A stretch of DNA of 6,963 bases, from contig JAUWZG010000055.1 in the NCBI GenBank assembly GCA_030615425.1, positions 1 through 6,963 of the forward strand. Reading direction: 5' to 3'. The translations under genes and the position numbers were made by a program. This DNA comes from Dehalococcoidia bacterium. Its GTDB lineage: Bacteria > Chloroflexota > Dehalococcoidia > Dehalococcoidales > BS750m-G39. Positions 1-6,163 of this stretch are shown one piece after another; position 1 is the first letter of the stretch; every line of letters begins with the position of its first letter. The notes under the pieces were generated by a model that worked only from the letters and a program-made list of their open reading frames with translations, had not been told where the DNA came from and made no database searches.

Positions 1-1
1 T

Positions 2-1129
2 GACCCCTTTGTCGGCAGGCTGGTCTATTTTAGAGTGTATTCGGGCAAGGTTAAAGTGGGAGCACAGGTATTTAACTCAACTCGAGGCAAAAGAGAGCGC
101 ATTGGACGTCTACTGCGAATGCACGCCAATCATCGTGAGGAAGTAACCGAGGCAGATACCGGAGCTATCATGGCTACCTTAGGGCTTAAAAATACCTTCA
201 CCGGCGATACCCTATGCCATTACTCTCAGCCGGTGCTTCTGGAACCCATCCGCTTTCCTGAGCCGGTGCTCTTTGTTGCCGTTGAGCCCAGAACCAGGGC
301 TGACCAGGATAAACTGGGGGGAGCCCTGCAAAGGCTGACCGAGGAAGACCCTACTTTCAGGGTAAATTACGACCAGGAGGCGGGGCAGACAGTTATTTCA
401 GGTATGGGCGAGCTTCATCTGGAATTCTTAGTAAGCAGATTAGTTAGTGAATTTGGGGTGGAGGCAAAGGTAGGTAAGCCCAGGGTTGCCTATAAGGAGA
501 CTATTACTGTGCCTGCAGAGGTAGAGGGGAAATTCATTCGGCAGACCGGGGGGCGTGGTCAGTATGGTCATGTCCTTATCCGGCTTGAGCCTATGGAGCG
601 TGGCAGTGGCTTTCAGTTTGTCGTCCGTATTAAAGGTGGGGCTATTCCCAAGCAGTATATTCTGGCCGCCGAGGTTGGCATTAAGGAGGCTATGGAGACC
701 GGTGTGGTGGCTGGCTATCCAGTAGTTGATGTTAAGGCAAGCCTTTATGATGGCAGCTATCACGAGGTTGACTCTTCAGAAATAGCCTTTAAGATGGCAG
801 GCTCAATGGCGCTGCGGGATGGCGTCATTAAAGCTAAGCCTATCCTTCTGGAGCCAATTATGAAGCTGGAGATAGTTGCACCGGAGCAGTTTCTTGGTGA
901 TATAATGGGTGACCTTAATTCAAGACGAGGACATGTTGAGTCTCTCGGGACGCATGACGGGATGGCGGTTATTCGTGCCCTTATACCCTTAGCTGAGACC
1001 TTTGGCTATGCCACGAACTTAAGGTCATTAACCCAGGGCAGGGCTGCCTATTCCCTGGAGTTCTATCAATATGAGGAGCTGCCAGCGGAGCTGGCAGACC
1101 AGATAACCGGTAAGGCTATGGTCAGATAG
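2..1129 (+). CDS. fusA: Elongation factor G, 3' part (5' end outside window)
   Basis: EF-G is the cytoplasmic GTPase that drives ribosomal translocation and, with ribosome recycling factor, subunit splitting. The frame is open from base 2, giving 375 residues with no start in the window. The GTG at 35 is internal, because the upstream codons already read as EF-G domain II ([17 protein letters not shown]). The G domain with its nucleotide-binding motifs is missing only because the window cuts it off. Visible in order are the end of domain II ([15 protein letters not shown]), domain III with GMGELHLE near residue 134, domain IV with GGRGQYGHV near 183 and the tip loop HEVDSSE near 254, and domain V with LLEPIMKLE near 282 and [17 protein letters not shown] near 333. 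It ends with TAG 13 bases before rpsJ. Its position next to the S10 cluster favours the main fusA over an EF-G paralogue, but a paralogue cannot be fully excluded without the G domain. Confidence 0.97.
   Translation, partial: DPFVGRLVYFRVYSGKVKVGAQVFNSTRGKRERIGRLLRMHANHREEVTEADTGAIMATLGLKNTFTGDTLCHYSQPVLLEPIRFPEPVLFVAVEPRTRADQDKLGGALQRLTEEDPTFRVNYDQEAGQTVISGMGELHLEFLVSRLVSEFGVEAKVGKPRVAYKETITVPAEVEGKFIRQTGGRGQYGHVLIRLEPMERGSGFQFVVRIKGGAIPKQYILAAEVGIKEAMETGVVAGYPVVDVKASLYDGSYHEVDSSEIAFKMAGSMALRDGVIKAKPILLEPIMKLEIVAPEQFLGDIMGDLNSRRGHVESLGTHDGMAVIRALIPLAETFGYATNLRSLTQGRAAYSLEFYQYEELPAELADQITGKAMVR
1079..1097 (+). other. Perfect 8-bp inverted repeat (hairpin) at the fusA 3' end
   Basis: Arms CTGCCAGC (1079-1086) and GCTGGCAG (1090-1097) are perfectly complementary around a 3-nt GGA loop. 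The structure lies inside the last codons of fusA, 45 bases before the rpsJ start. No T-run follows directly, so it does not look like an intrinsic terminator. It could be an RNA processing or stability element, or only a by-product of codon choice. The structure is seen in the sequence; any function is inference. Confidence 0.4.
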
Positions 1130-1142
1130 AAGAGGTTTTAAT

Positions 1143-1451
1143 ATGCCGAAGCAGAAAATTCGTATTAAGCTAAAGAGTTATGACCACAAGATTCTTGACC
1201 TGTCCGTAGAGCAGATTGTAGCCGCCGTGGAGCGGACGGGAGCAGTTGTTGTGGGACCGGTGCCACTACCCACCCGTATTCAGAAGTTCAGTGTTATCCG
1301 CTCCCCGTTTATCGATAAGGACTCTCAGGAGCAGTTTGAGATTAGGACCCATAAGCGTCTGATTGATATTGTGGAGATGACGTCTAAGACCATAGACGCC
1401 TTAAGCAGCCTGAATCTACCCGCAGGGGTTGAAATAGATATTAAGTCATAG
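1143..1451 (+). CDS. rpsJ: 30S ribosomal protein S10 (NusE)
   Basis: S10 is a small-subunit head protein. In bacteria it also acts as NusE, pairing with NusB in antitermination and contacting NusG in transcription-translation coupling. The 102-residue product matches the family's usual length of about 100. It shows the S10 pattern throughout: [17 protein letters not shown] at the N-terminus, [19 protein letters not shown] in the long ribosome-inserted loop, then [14 protein letters not shown] and the C-terminal GVEIDIKS strand. The ATG is preceded by AGAGG at 1131-1135 with a 7-nt spacer, which supports this start. It follows fusA by only 13 bases with no tuf between them, so it is probably read on the fusA transcript. 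The stop is TAG. Confidence 0.98.
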   Translation: MPKQKIRIKLKSYDHKILDLSVEQIVAAVERTGAVVVGPVPLPTRIQKFSVIRSPFIDKDSQEQFEIRTHKRLIDIVEMTSKTIDALSSLNLPAGVEIDIKS

Positions 1452-1463
1452 GATTTTTTAGAT

Positions 1464-2087
1464 ATGGTTCAAGGTATAATCGGCAGAAAGCTGGGCATGG
1501 GGCAGGTATTCGCCGACGATGGTAAGGCGGAGGCGGTAACCGCTATTGAAGCCGGTCCCTGCATTGTGATCCAGATTAAAACTACCGACAAGGAAGGATA
1601 TAATGCTGCCCAGCTTGGCTTTGGCCAGGCCAAACGACTCAACTCTCCCCAGAAGGGGCATCTCAAGAAGCTGGGGCAGTTTAAGTACCTTCGGGAATTC
1701 AGGTTAGCTGATACCAAAGGTGTTAAAGTAGGTGACAAGGTTGATGCCAGCCTATTTAAAGAAGGCGACCTGGTTGATGTTACCGGCGTGTCAAAGGGTA
1801 AGGGCTTTGCCGGGGTAGTAAAACGACATCACTTTGCTGGCGGACCCAAGACCCATGGGCAGTCTGACCGCCACCGCGCCCCAGGCTCTATAGGAGCGAC
1901 CACTACCCCGGGCCGGGTGTTGAAGGGAAAGCGTATGGCAGGACATATGGGCAATAACCGGGTGACGGTTCGTCATCTGGAGGTATATAAAGCTGACCCG
2001 GAGCATAACCTGTTGCTGGTTAAGGGAGCCGTTCCCGGGGCTAGGAACGGGCTGGTGCTGATAGAGAAATTGGGGGGAGGAAAGTAA
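1464..2087 (+). CDS. rplC: 50S ribosomal protein L3
   Basis: L3 is an early-assembly 23S rRNA binder whose central extension reaches toward the peptidyl transferase centre. The product has 207 residues, close to the family norm. Family landmarks are [17 protein letters not shown] at the N-terminus, [29 protein letters not shown], then [18 protein letters not shown] and [21 protein letters not shown] in the extension, and [11 protein letters not shown] near the end. Residue 161 is His where E. coli L3 carries the glutamine methylated by PrmB, so that modification is not expected here. The start is ATG, 12 bases after rpsJ, with only a weak AGGA (1450-1453) upstream. Coupling to rpsJ translation may compensate. 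The [12 protein letters not shown] beginning fixes the start well. Confidence 0.98.
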   Translation: MVQGIIGRKLGMGQVFADDGKAEAVTAIEAGPCIVIQIKTTDKEGYNAAQLGFGQAKRLNSPQKGHLKKLGQFKYLREFRLADTKGVKVGDKVDASLFKEGDLVDVTGVSKGKGFAGVVKRHHFAGGPKTHGQSDRHRAPGSIGATTTPGRVLKGKRMAGHMGNNRVTVRHLEVYKADPEHNLLLVKGAVPGARNGLVLIEKLGGGK

Positions 2088-2091
2088 GGAA

Positions 2092-2730
2092 GTGGAAGTC
2101 CCAGTTTATAGCCCCAGCGGCGAGGTGGTCAAAAATATTGAGGTGAGTGATAGCGTTTTTGGCGTGCCCTTTAATCAGGCGGTGGTGCACCAGGCGCTGG
2201 TAAGGCAGCGGGCAAACGCCCGTCAGGGAACAGCTAGCACCAAGACTCGCAGCGAGGTTACCGGCAGTGGTGCCAAGCTGTTTCGGCAGAAACACACCGG
2301 ACTAGCTCGGGCTGGCAGCCGAAGGTCGCCAATACGCCGGGGAGGTGGTATCGCTTTTGGGCCTAAGCCAAGGAGCTACCGCCAGGCAATGCCGAAAAAG
2401 ATGCACCAGCTAGCAATAAGGTGTGTCCTATCAGCCAAGGCAAGGGATGAAGAGCTAAAGGTTGTAGAAGAGCTGAAGTTCAAACAGCCCAAGACCAAAG
2501 AGATGGCTGGGGTTCTGGCGGCGCTGGGGGTGGACTCCTCAGCTCTTATCGTTACCGGTGAGCCGAAGGAAAATGTAGCTAAGTCAGCCCGTAATCTGGT
2601 GGGGATTAAGACCATGCCCGCCAATATACTCAATGTGGCTGACATTCTTTCCTATAAGATGTTATTGATGACTGAGGCTGCGGTGCGCAAGGCAGAAAAG
2701 ATTTGGGGAGGCGGCAATGCATCTGTATGA
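2092..2730 (+). CDS. rplD: 50S ribosomal protein L4
   Basis: L4 binds 23S rRNA domain I, and its loop lines the peptide exit tunnel together with L22. In E. coli free L4 also represses the S10 operon. The product has 212 residues. Visible are the N-terminal strand [11 protein letters not shown], the [21 protein letters not shown] segment, the tunnel loop ([31 protein letters not shown], in part; [13 protein letters not shown]), [16 protein letters not shown], and the C-terminal fold with [19 protein letters not shown]. The start is GTG, 4 bases after rplC. No in-frame start lies nearby upstream, and the [10 protein letters not shown] beginning is typical of the family. GGAGG at 2076-2080 is a plausible, slightly distant ribosome site. 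The last four codons overlap rplW, which gives an atypical GGGNASV end. Confidence 0.98.
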   Translation: MEVPVYSPSGEVVKNIEVSDSVFGVPFNQAVVHQALVRQRANARQGTASTKTRSEVTGSGAKLFRQKHTGLARAGSRRSPIRRGGGIAFGPKPRSYRQAMPKKMHQLAIRCVLSAKARDEELKVVEELKFKQPKTKEMAGVLAALGVDSSALIVTGEPKENVAKSARNLVGIKTMPANILNVADILSYKMLLMTEAAVRKAEKIWGGGNASV

Positions 2731-3004
2731 GGTATTGCGCCGTCCCTTAATAACGGAGAAAAATTCCGCCATTCAGGCTCCTCAGGGCAAATATGCCTTT
2801 GAGGTAGCCGCGGAGGCTAACAAGGAACAGGTTAAACAGGCGGTGGAGAAGGCGTTTAATGTCGGTGTCACCCGGGTTAATGTGATGACAGTGCCGGGGA
2901 GGGGGCGAAGGGTGCGGGGAAGGGTGATAATAACCCCGTCCTGGAAAAAGGCGGTTGTTACTTTGAAGCCTGGGGACAAGATAGAACTGTTTGAGGGGGT
3001 CTAA
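2717..3004 (+). CDS. rplW: 50S ribosomal protein L23
   Basis: L23 sits at the exit of the peptide tunnel, where it is a docking site for trigger factor and signal recognition particle. The product is 95 residues, normal for the family. Diagnostic stretches are [17 protein letters not shown] at the N-terminus, KYAFEVAAEANKEQVKQAVEKAFNV in the core, VTRVNVMTVPGRGRRVRGR in the rRNA-binding loop, and WKKAVVTLKPGDKIELFEGV at the end. The start ATG lies inside rplD with a 14-nt overlap and is served by a strong GGGGAGG at 2704-2710 with a 6-nt spacer. This indicates translational coupling to rplD. The stop TAA directly abuts the rplB start. Confidence 0.98.
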   Translation: MHLYEVLRRPLITEKNSAIQAPQGKYAFEVAAEANKEQVKQAVEKAFNVGVTRVNVMTVPGRGRRVRGRVIITPSWKKAVVTLKPGDKIELFEGV

Positions 3005-3832
3005 GTGCCATTAAAGCAATATCGTCCAACCTCTCCCGGCAGGCGGGGTATGAGCGGCTCCAGCTTTGAGGAAATAACCAAAGCCAAGCCGGAGAAATCG
3101 CTGCTTCTGCCTCTCAAGAGGAAGGCTGGGCGCAGTAATCAGGGGAAGATAACGGTTCGCCACCGTGGTGGGGGAGCCAAGCGAAGGCTACGCATACTAG
3201 ACTTCAAGCGTGATAAGCTTGGCGTCCCGGGCAAAGTGGCTGCCATTGAATATGATCCCAACCGCTCGGCTCGTATTGCTCTCATTTACTATGCTGATGG
3301 GGAGAAGCGTTATATCCTTGCCCCTTCAGAGCTTGGTGTTGGTGATACCATAAAGTCAGGCGGTGATGCCGAGGTAAAACCGGGCAATGCCCTGCCACTA
3401 AAACTAATCCCAACCGGGACTCCGATACATAATATTGAGTTGGAGGTGGGGAGAGGAGGGCAATTGGTACGAAGTGCTGGAGTTGCCGCTCAGCTAATGG
3501 CTAAGGAGGGCGAATATGCCCTGGTCAGATTACCCTCCGGTGAGGTGCGGCGTATCAGAAGCGATTGTTTAGCTACTATCGGTCAGGTAGGAAATGTTGA
3601 CCATCGGGGTGTTAATTTGGGTAAGGCAGGTCGTAAACGGTGGTTAGGCTGGCGACCTACGGTGAGAGGCTCGGCTATGAACCCCCGTGACCATCCTCAT
3701 GGTGGTGGGGAAGGTAGAGCCCCAATAGGCTTGCCTGGACCCAAAACACCCTGGGGCAAGCCAGCCATGGGCTATAGAACTCGCAAGGCAAAGGCTTCAG
3801 ATAAGATGATTGTCAAGCGTAGAGGGAAGTGA
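3005..3832 (+). CDS. rplB: 50S ribosomal protein L2
   Basis: L2 is one of the most conserved large-subunit proteins. It is needed for subunit association and for an active peptidyl transferase centre. The product has 275 residues, the expected size. Landmarks are [15 protein letters not shown], then [20 protein letters not shown] near 43-62, [43 protein letters not shown], and the C-terminal [18 protein letters not shown] near 225-242 followed by [15 protein letters not shown]. The conserved histidines are His230 and His232. The residue before DHPHGGG is Arg228, where E. coli has Val. The start is GTG immediately after the rplW stop, with GAGGGGG at 2993-2999 correctly spaced, so the non-ATG start is well supported. 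Confidence 0.98.
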   Translation: MPLKQYRPTSPGRRGMSGSSFEEITKAKPEKSLLLPLKRKAGRSNQGKITVRHRGGGAKRRLRILDFKRDKLGVPGKVAAIEYDPNRSARIALIYYADGEKRYILAPSELGVGDTIKSGGDAEVKPGNALPLKLIPTGTPIHNIELEVGRGGQLVRSAGVAAQLMAKEGEYALVRLPSGEVRRIRSDCLATIGQVGNVDHRGVNLGKAGRKRWLGWRPTVRGSAMNPRDHPHGGGEGRAPIGLPGPKTPWGKPAMGYRTRKAKASDKMIVKRRGK

Positions 3833-3836
3833 CAAA

Positions 3837-4130
3837 ATGTCAAGGTCAACTAAGAAAGGTCCAGCCTTTGATGCCAAACTGCTGAAGAAAGTCGAGGCAC
3901 TGAGCAGCTCTGGTGAGAAGGCGGTAATAAAGACCTGGTCGCGCTGGTCTACCATCATGCCCCAGATGGTGGGGTTTACCATCGGAGTCCATGATGGCCG
4001 ACGGCATGTGCCCATCTTTATCACTGAAAACATGGTGGGGCACAAATTGGGCGAGTTTGCCCAGTCCCGAACCTTCAGAGGGCACGTGTCTAGGGGGGAG
4101 AGAACTTCCCAAGTAAGGAAAAGGCAGTAA
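3837..4130 (+). CDS. rpsS: 30S ribosomal protein S19
   Basis: S19 is a head protein of the small subunit that pairs with S13 and reaches toward the A-site tRNA and the intersubunit bridge. From the ATG at 3837 the product has 97 residues. It starts [19 protein letters not shown] and carries [52 protein letters not shown], in part the classic S19 signature region, before a basic tail [13 protein letters not shown] nine codons upstream (3810) is in frame, but it lies inside rplB and adds residues foreign to the family, so ATG 3837 is chosen. AGAGGGA at 3821-3827 is the likely ribosome site. The gene follows rplB by 4 bases. Confidence 0.98.
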   Translation: MSRSTKKGPAFDAKLLKKVEALSSSGEKAVIKTWSRWSTIMPQMVGFTIGVHDGRRHVPIFITENMVGHKLGEFAQSRTFRGHVSRGERTSQVRKRQ

Positions 4131-4133
4131 AGC

Positions 4134-4472
4134 ATGGAAGTAAGGGCAGTAGCTAAAGATACTGGTATATCACCACGTAAGGTGCGCCTACTGGTAGACA
4201 TGGTGCGGGGCAAGAAGGTGGATGAGGCGCTAACCTTGCTTAAGTTTGCCCCGACACCGATGGCTCGGGTGGTGGCCAAGGTGGTGAAATCAGCGGTGGC
4301 TAACGCTGAGAATAATTTCCAGATGGACCCTGCAGATTTGAGGATTGTCGGCATCTTTGCTGATGAGGCAAGGACTCTGAAGAGGTTTCGCCCCCGCGCC
4401 CGGGGGCGAGCCAGCCCTATTCTCAAGCGTTCTAGCCATATAACGGTCGTTGTTGCCGAGGAGGAGGGTTAA
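4134..4472 (+). CDS. rplV: 50S ribosomal protein L22
   Basis: L22 contacts all 23S rRNA domains, and its long beta-hairpin lines the exit tunnel opposite L4, at the site of macrolide-resistance mutations. The product has 112 residues, against about 110 in E. coli. It shows [31 protein letters not shown] at the N-terminus (in part the three-helix core), [21 protein letters not shown], the tunnel hairpin [20 protein letters not shown] near residues 83-102, and the final strand [10 protein letters not shown]. The ATG lies 3 bases after the rpsS stop, with AAGGAAAAGG (4115-4124) as ribosome site. The stop TAA abuts the rpsC TTG start, and the last codons supply the rpsC ribosome site. The tunnel-hairpin codons themselves form a strong RNA hairpin (separate entry). 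Confidence 0.98.
   Translation: MEVRAVAKDTGISPRKVRLLVDMVRGKKVDEALTLLKFAPTPMARVVAKVVKSAVANAENNFQMDPADLRIVGIFADEARTLKRFRPRARGRASPILKRSSHITVVVAEEEG
4388..4409 (+). other. Perfect 9-bp GC-rich inverted repeat inside rplV
   Basis: Arms TCGCCCCCG (4388-4396) and CGGGGGCGA (4401-4409) pair perfectly around a 4-nt CGCC loop. The arms encode the RPRARGRA part of the L22 tunnel loop and lie about 64 bases upstream of the rpsC start. The GC-only core makes this the strongest short hairpin I noticed in the window. No T-run follows, so it is not an intrinsic terminator. A role in slowing ribosomes or in shaping access to rpsC is possible but unproven. Confidence 0.45.
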
Positions 4473-4475
4473 TTG
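4461..4475 (+). promoter_or_regulatory. Ribosome binding site and TTG start of rpsC
   Basis: GAGGAGGG at 4461-4468 is a strong Shine-Dalgarno match formed by the last rplV codons. It stands 4 bases before the TTG at 4473-4475, which abuts the rplV TAA. Because the S3 family begins MGHKVHP and this codon falls exactly there, the site decides in favour of TTG as start. Confidence 0.85.
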
Positions 4476-5552
4476 GGTCATAAGGTTCATCCTTTTGGCT
4501 TTAGACTTGGAGTCATACGCAATTGGCAAGCCAAGTGGTATGCCGAGAAGAACTATGTAGGCTTTTTGCAGGAAGACCTCAAGCTTCGGCAGGCTATTGA
4601 ATCCAGATATACTGAAGCCGGTATCTCTCTGGTGGAGATTGACCGCCAGGCGAATAAGGTATCGATAACTATCCATACCGCCCGACCTGGCGTCGTCATC
4701 GGGCGAGGGGGGCAGCGAGTCGATGAAATGAGGGCTCATCTTGAGAGCCTTATCGGGAAGAGGATTCAATTGAGCATCCTGGAGATTCAGCAGCCTGAAC
4801 TTGATGCCTATTTGATAGCCAGGTCGGTAGCTGAGCAGATTGAGCATCGTGTTGCTTTCCGCAGAGCGATGAAGCAAGCCATATTTCGTACCATGCAGGC
4901 CGGGGCTAAGGGGATGAGAATCAGTTGTGCCGGTAGACTGGGTGGTGCCGAGATAGCTCGCCGTGAGGTTATGCATCAGGGGCGAGTCCCCTTGCATACG
5001 CTGCGGGCTGATATTGATTACGGGCTTACTGAGGCGCGTACCACCCTGGGCCGGATTGGAGTCAAGGTCTGGGTTTATCGGGGCGATATTCTTCCTGAGC
5101 CTAGTAGGCTGGAGGTTGAGGAAGCCCCTGCCGAGCCAGCAGCCGTTGGCAAGGCGGAGACAAAGCCCCCCACCACTTCAGCGAAGGAAAAACCAGCTGA
5201 AGAAAAACTGGCGGAGGAGAAACCGATTGAACCAGAAGAAAAACCGGCGGAACCGGTAGCACCGCCAGCCGGGGAGAAGGTGGAGGCGGTGTCAGAGGCA
5301 AAGCCGGCGGAAAAAGCTATAGAGGCGAAGAAGAAAGCTCCAGAAGCGAAGCCGAAAAAGAAAGCTCCAAAGGCGGAGAAGAAAACTCCAGAGGCAAAGC
5401 CGGAGAAGAAAACTCCAAAGGCAGAGAAGAAGACTCCAAAGCGGAAAACAAGGAAAACCACCAAGGCAAAACCGGCAAAACCGCCGGTAACCGAGGAAAA
5501 AGAGGAGACAGATGCTACAGCCCAAGCGGGTGAAGTACCGCAAGAGTCATAA
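4473..5552 (+). CDS. rpsC: 30S ribosomal protein S3 with a long charged C-terminal tail
   Basis: S3 lies at the mRNA entry pore on the 30S head and helps unwind incoming mRNA. The core is canonical: [18 protein letters not shown], the type II KH domain with GRGG at residues 77-80 ([13 protein letters not shown]), the helicase-linked residues Arg130, Arg131 and Lys134 (E. coli R131, R132, K135), and the C-terminal domain [42 protein letters not shown]. The core ends near residue 209, whereas the protein runs to 359. E. coli S3 is about 233. By hand count the 150-residue tail is about 76% Lys, Glu, Pro and Ala. Residues 210-279 are net acidic, 280-339 strongly basic with tandem repeats, and 340-359 acidic. 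The tail is probably disordered. The start is TTG, abutting rplV. The last 41 bases overlap rplP. Identity of the core is certain; the tail's role is unknown. Confidence 0.97.
   Translation: MGHKVHPFGFRLGVIRNWQAKWYAEKNYVGFLQEDLKLRQAIESRYTEAGISLVEIDRQANKVSITIHTARPGVVIGRGGQRVDEMRAHLESLIGKRIQLSILEIQQPELDAYLIARSVAEQIEHRVAFRRAMKQAIFRTMQAGAKGMRISCAGRLGGAEIARREVMHQGRVPLHTLRADIDYGLTEARTTLGRIGVKVWVYRGDILPEPSRLEVEEAPAEPAAVGKAETKPPTTSAKEKPAEEKLAEEKPIEPEEKPAEPVAPPAGEKVEAVSEAKPAEKAIEAKKKAPEAKPKKKAPKAEKKTPEAKPEKKTPKAEKKTPKRKTRKTTKAKPAKPPVTEEKEETDATAQAGEVPQES
5331..5441 (+). repeat. 48-nt in-frame tandem repeat encoding the basic S3 tail
   Basis: Two adjacent 48-nt units, 5331-5378 and 5379-5426, match at 41 of 48 bases by hand alignment. 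They are followed by a partial third copy at 5427-5441. The units encode [16 protein letters not shown] and [16 protein letters not shown], then KKTPK. Each unit is itself a 27+21-nt pair around an AAG-AAA-(G/A)CT-CCA core. The copies keep frame, so the array may change length without disrupting S3 or rplP. The peptide resembles Lys/Ala/Pro-rich histone-H1-like tails in composition only. Confidence 0.85.
5503..5507 (+). promoter_or_regulatory. Ribosome binding site of rplP inside the rpsC tail
   Basis: AGGAG lies 4 bases before the rplP ATG at 5512, within codons for the acidic end of the S3 tail. Purine-rich sequence continues upstream. Its presence supports the start at 5512, and therefore the long overlap with rpsC. 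Confidence 0.7.
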
Positions 5553-5976
5553 AGGACACCGCCGGGGTAGTGCCCAGACGGGGAATAGTGTTGACTTTGG
5601 CGATTTTGGCTTACAGGCGCTGGAGTCTGCCTGGGTTACCAGCCGACAGATTGAGGCGGCAAGGCGGGCTATCACTCGTTACATCCGTCGTGGTGGCAAC
5701 GTCTGGGTCCGTATCTTCCCTGATAAACCGGTGACCAAGAAGCCGGCTGAGACCCGTATGGGTGGGGGTAAGGGTGCCCCCGACCATTGGGTGGCGGTGG
5801 TTAAACCGGGGAGAATGCTCTTTGAAATGGGGGGAGTTAGCGAGGCAGTAGCTAAAGGAGCGATGCGCTTAGCTTCGCACAAGCTCCCCATAAATACCAG
5901 ATTTGTGGCCAGGGAAACCGGTGTAGCCGTGGGCAGTGATTCAGCCAGCGGGGGGTTGACTCAGGGTGAAGATTGA
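5512..5976 (+). CDS. rplP: 50S ribosomal protein L16
   Basis: L16 is a late-assembling large-subunit protein that helps position A-site tRNA near the peptidyl transferase centre. The product has 154 residues, against about 136 in E. coli. The family beginning [19 protein letters not shown] fixes the ATG at 5512, although this places the first 41 bases inside rpsC in the +1 frame. Further landmarks are [33 protein letters not shown] (in part), [25 protein letters not shown] and [37 protein letters not shown], in part. The arginine of TRMGGGKG corresponds to E. coli Arg81, a known hydroxylation site. About 17 extra C-terminal residues ([18 protein letters not shown]) follow the usual end, and the last 11 bases overlap rpmC. 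Confidence 0.97.
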   Translation: MLQPKRVKYRKSHKGHRRGSAQTGNSVDFGDFGLQALESAWVTSRQIEAARRAITRYIRRGGNVWVRIFPDKPVTKKPAETRMGGGKGAPDHWVAVVKPGRMLFEMGGVSEAVAKGAMRLASHKLPINTRFVARETGVAVGSDSASGGLTQGED

Positions 5977-6163
5977 GGAGATTCGAGCTCTCAGCGCTGA
6001 GGAACTGGCTAAGCAACTGGAGGGAACCCATCAAGAGCTGTTTAACCTTCGCCTTCGCCTGGCTACCAAGCAATTGGTAAACCACCGCGAGGTTTCTAGG
6101 GTTAAAAAGGAGATTGCTAAGCTTAAGACCATAATGAGGGAAAGAGAGCTAGGTATAAGGTGA
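5966..6163 (+). CDS. rpmC: 50S ribosomal protein L29
   Basis: L29 is a small helical protein beside L23 at the peptide tunnel exit. The 65-residue product fits the family size and helix-hairpin pattern: [20 protein letters not shown], then the hallmark [22 protein letters not shown], in part, and the closing helix [19 protein letters not shown]. The start is GTG, 11 bases inside the rplP 3' end. A G-rich run at 5950-5955 is the only candidate ribosome site and is weak, so reinitiation after rplP is likely. The stop TGA overlaps the rpsQ start, continuing the coupled arrangement. The start is well placed by similarity, because the family's N-terminus begins at this methionine. Confidence 0.96.
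   Translation: MKIEEIRALSAEELAKQLEGTHQELFNLRLRLATKQLVNHREVSRVKKEIAKLKTIMRERELGIR

Noticed and set aside
440..763. Minus-strand open frame opposite fusA
   Set aside because: It is antisense to EF-G domains III-IV with no recognisable product.
1450..1460. T-run after rpsJ as an intrinsic terminator
   Set aside because: No stable stem directly precedes the six T residues, and rplC starts within a few bases. It is a short spacer in a continuing operon.
2027..2053. Inverted repeat near the rplC 3' end (AGCCGTTCC with GGAACGGGCT)
   Set aside because: The pairing has a bulge and an 8-nt loop, and no T-run follows. It is within chance expectation for GC-rich coding sequence.
3810..3836. Upstream in-frame TTG as the start of rpsS
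   Set aside because: It would add nine residues not seen in S19 proteins and overlap rplB. ATG 3837 matches the family start and has a placed ribosome site.
3797..4426. Minus-strand open frame of about 209 codons opposite rpsS and rplV
   Set aside because: It is fully antisense to conserved genes, shows no domain, and has no operon context on that strand.
4290..4997. Long minus-strand open frame of about 235 codons across rplV and rpsC
   Set aside because: It lies wholly opposite two confidently identified ribosomal protein genes, has no recognisable family motif, and looks like a chance opening.
4963..5259. Alternative plus-strand frame inside rpsC
   Set aside because: It is a frame-shifted reading of the S3 C-terminal domain and tail. 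Its Arg/Asn-rich end is the low-complexity tail read out of frame.
5075..5464. Minus-strand open frame with many Phe, Gly, Ser and Ala residues, like a membrane protein
   Set aside because: It is the complement of the Lys/Glu/Ala/Pro codons of the S3 tail, which yields Phe/Ser/Gly strings by default. The plus-strand frame continues a certain S3 gene, and the minus frame shows no recognisable domain.
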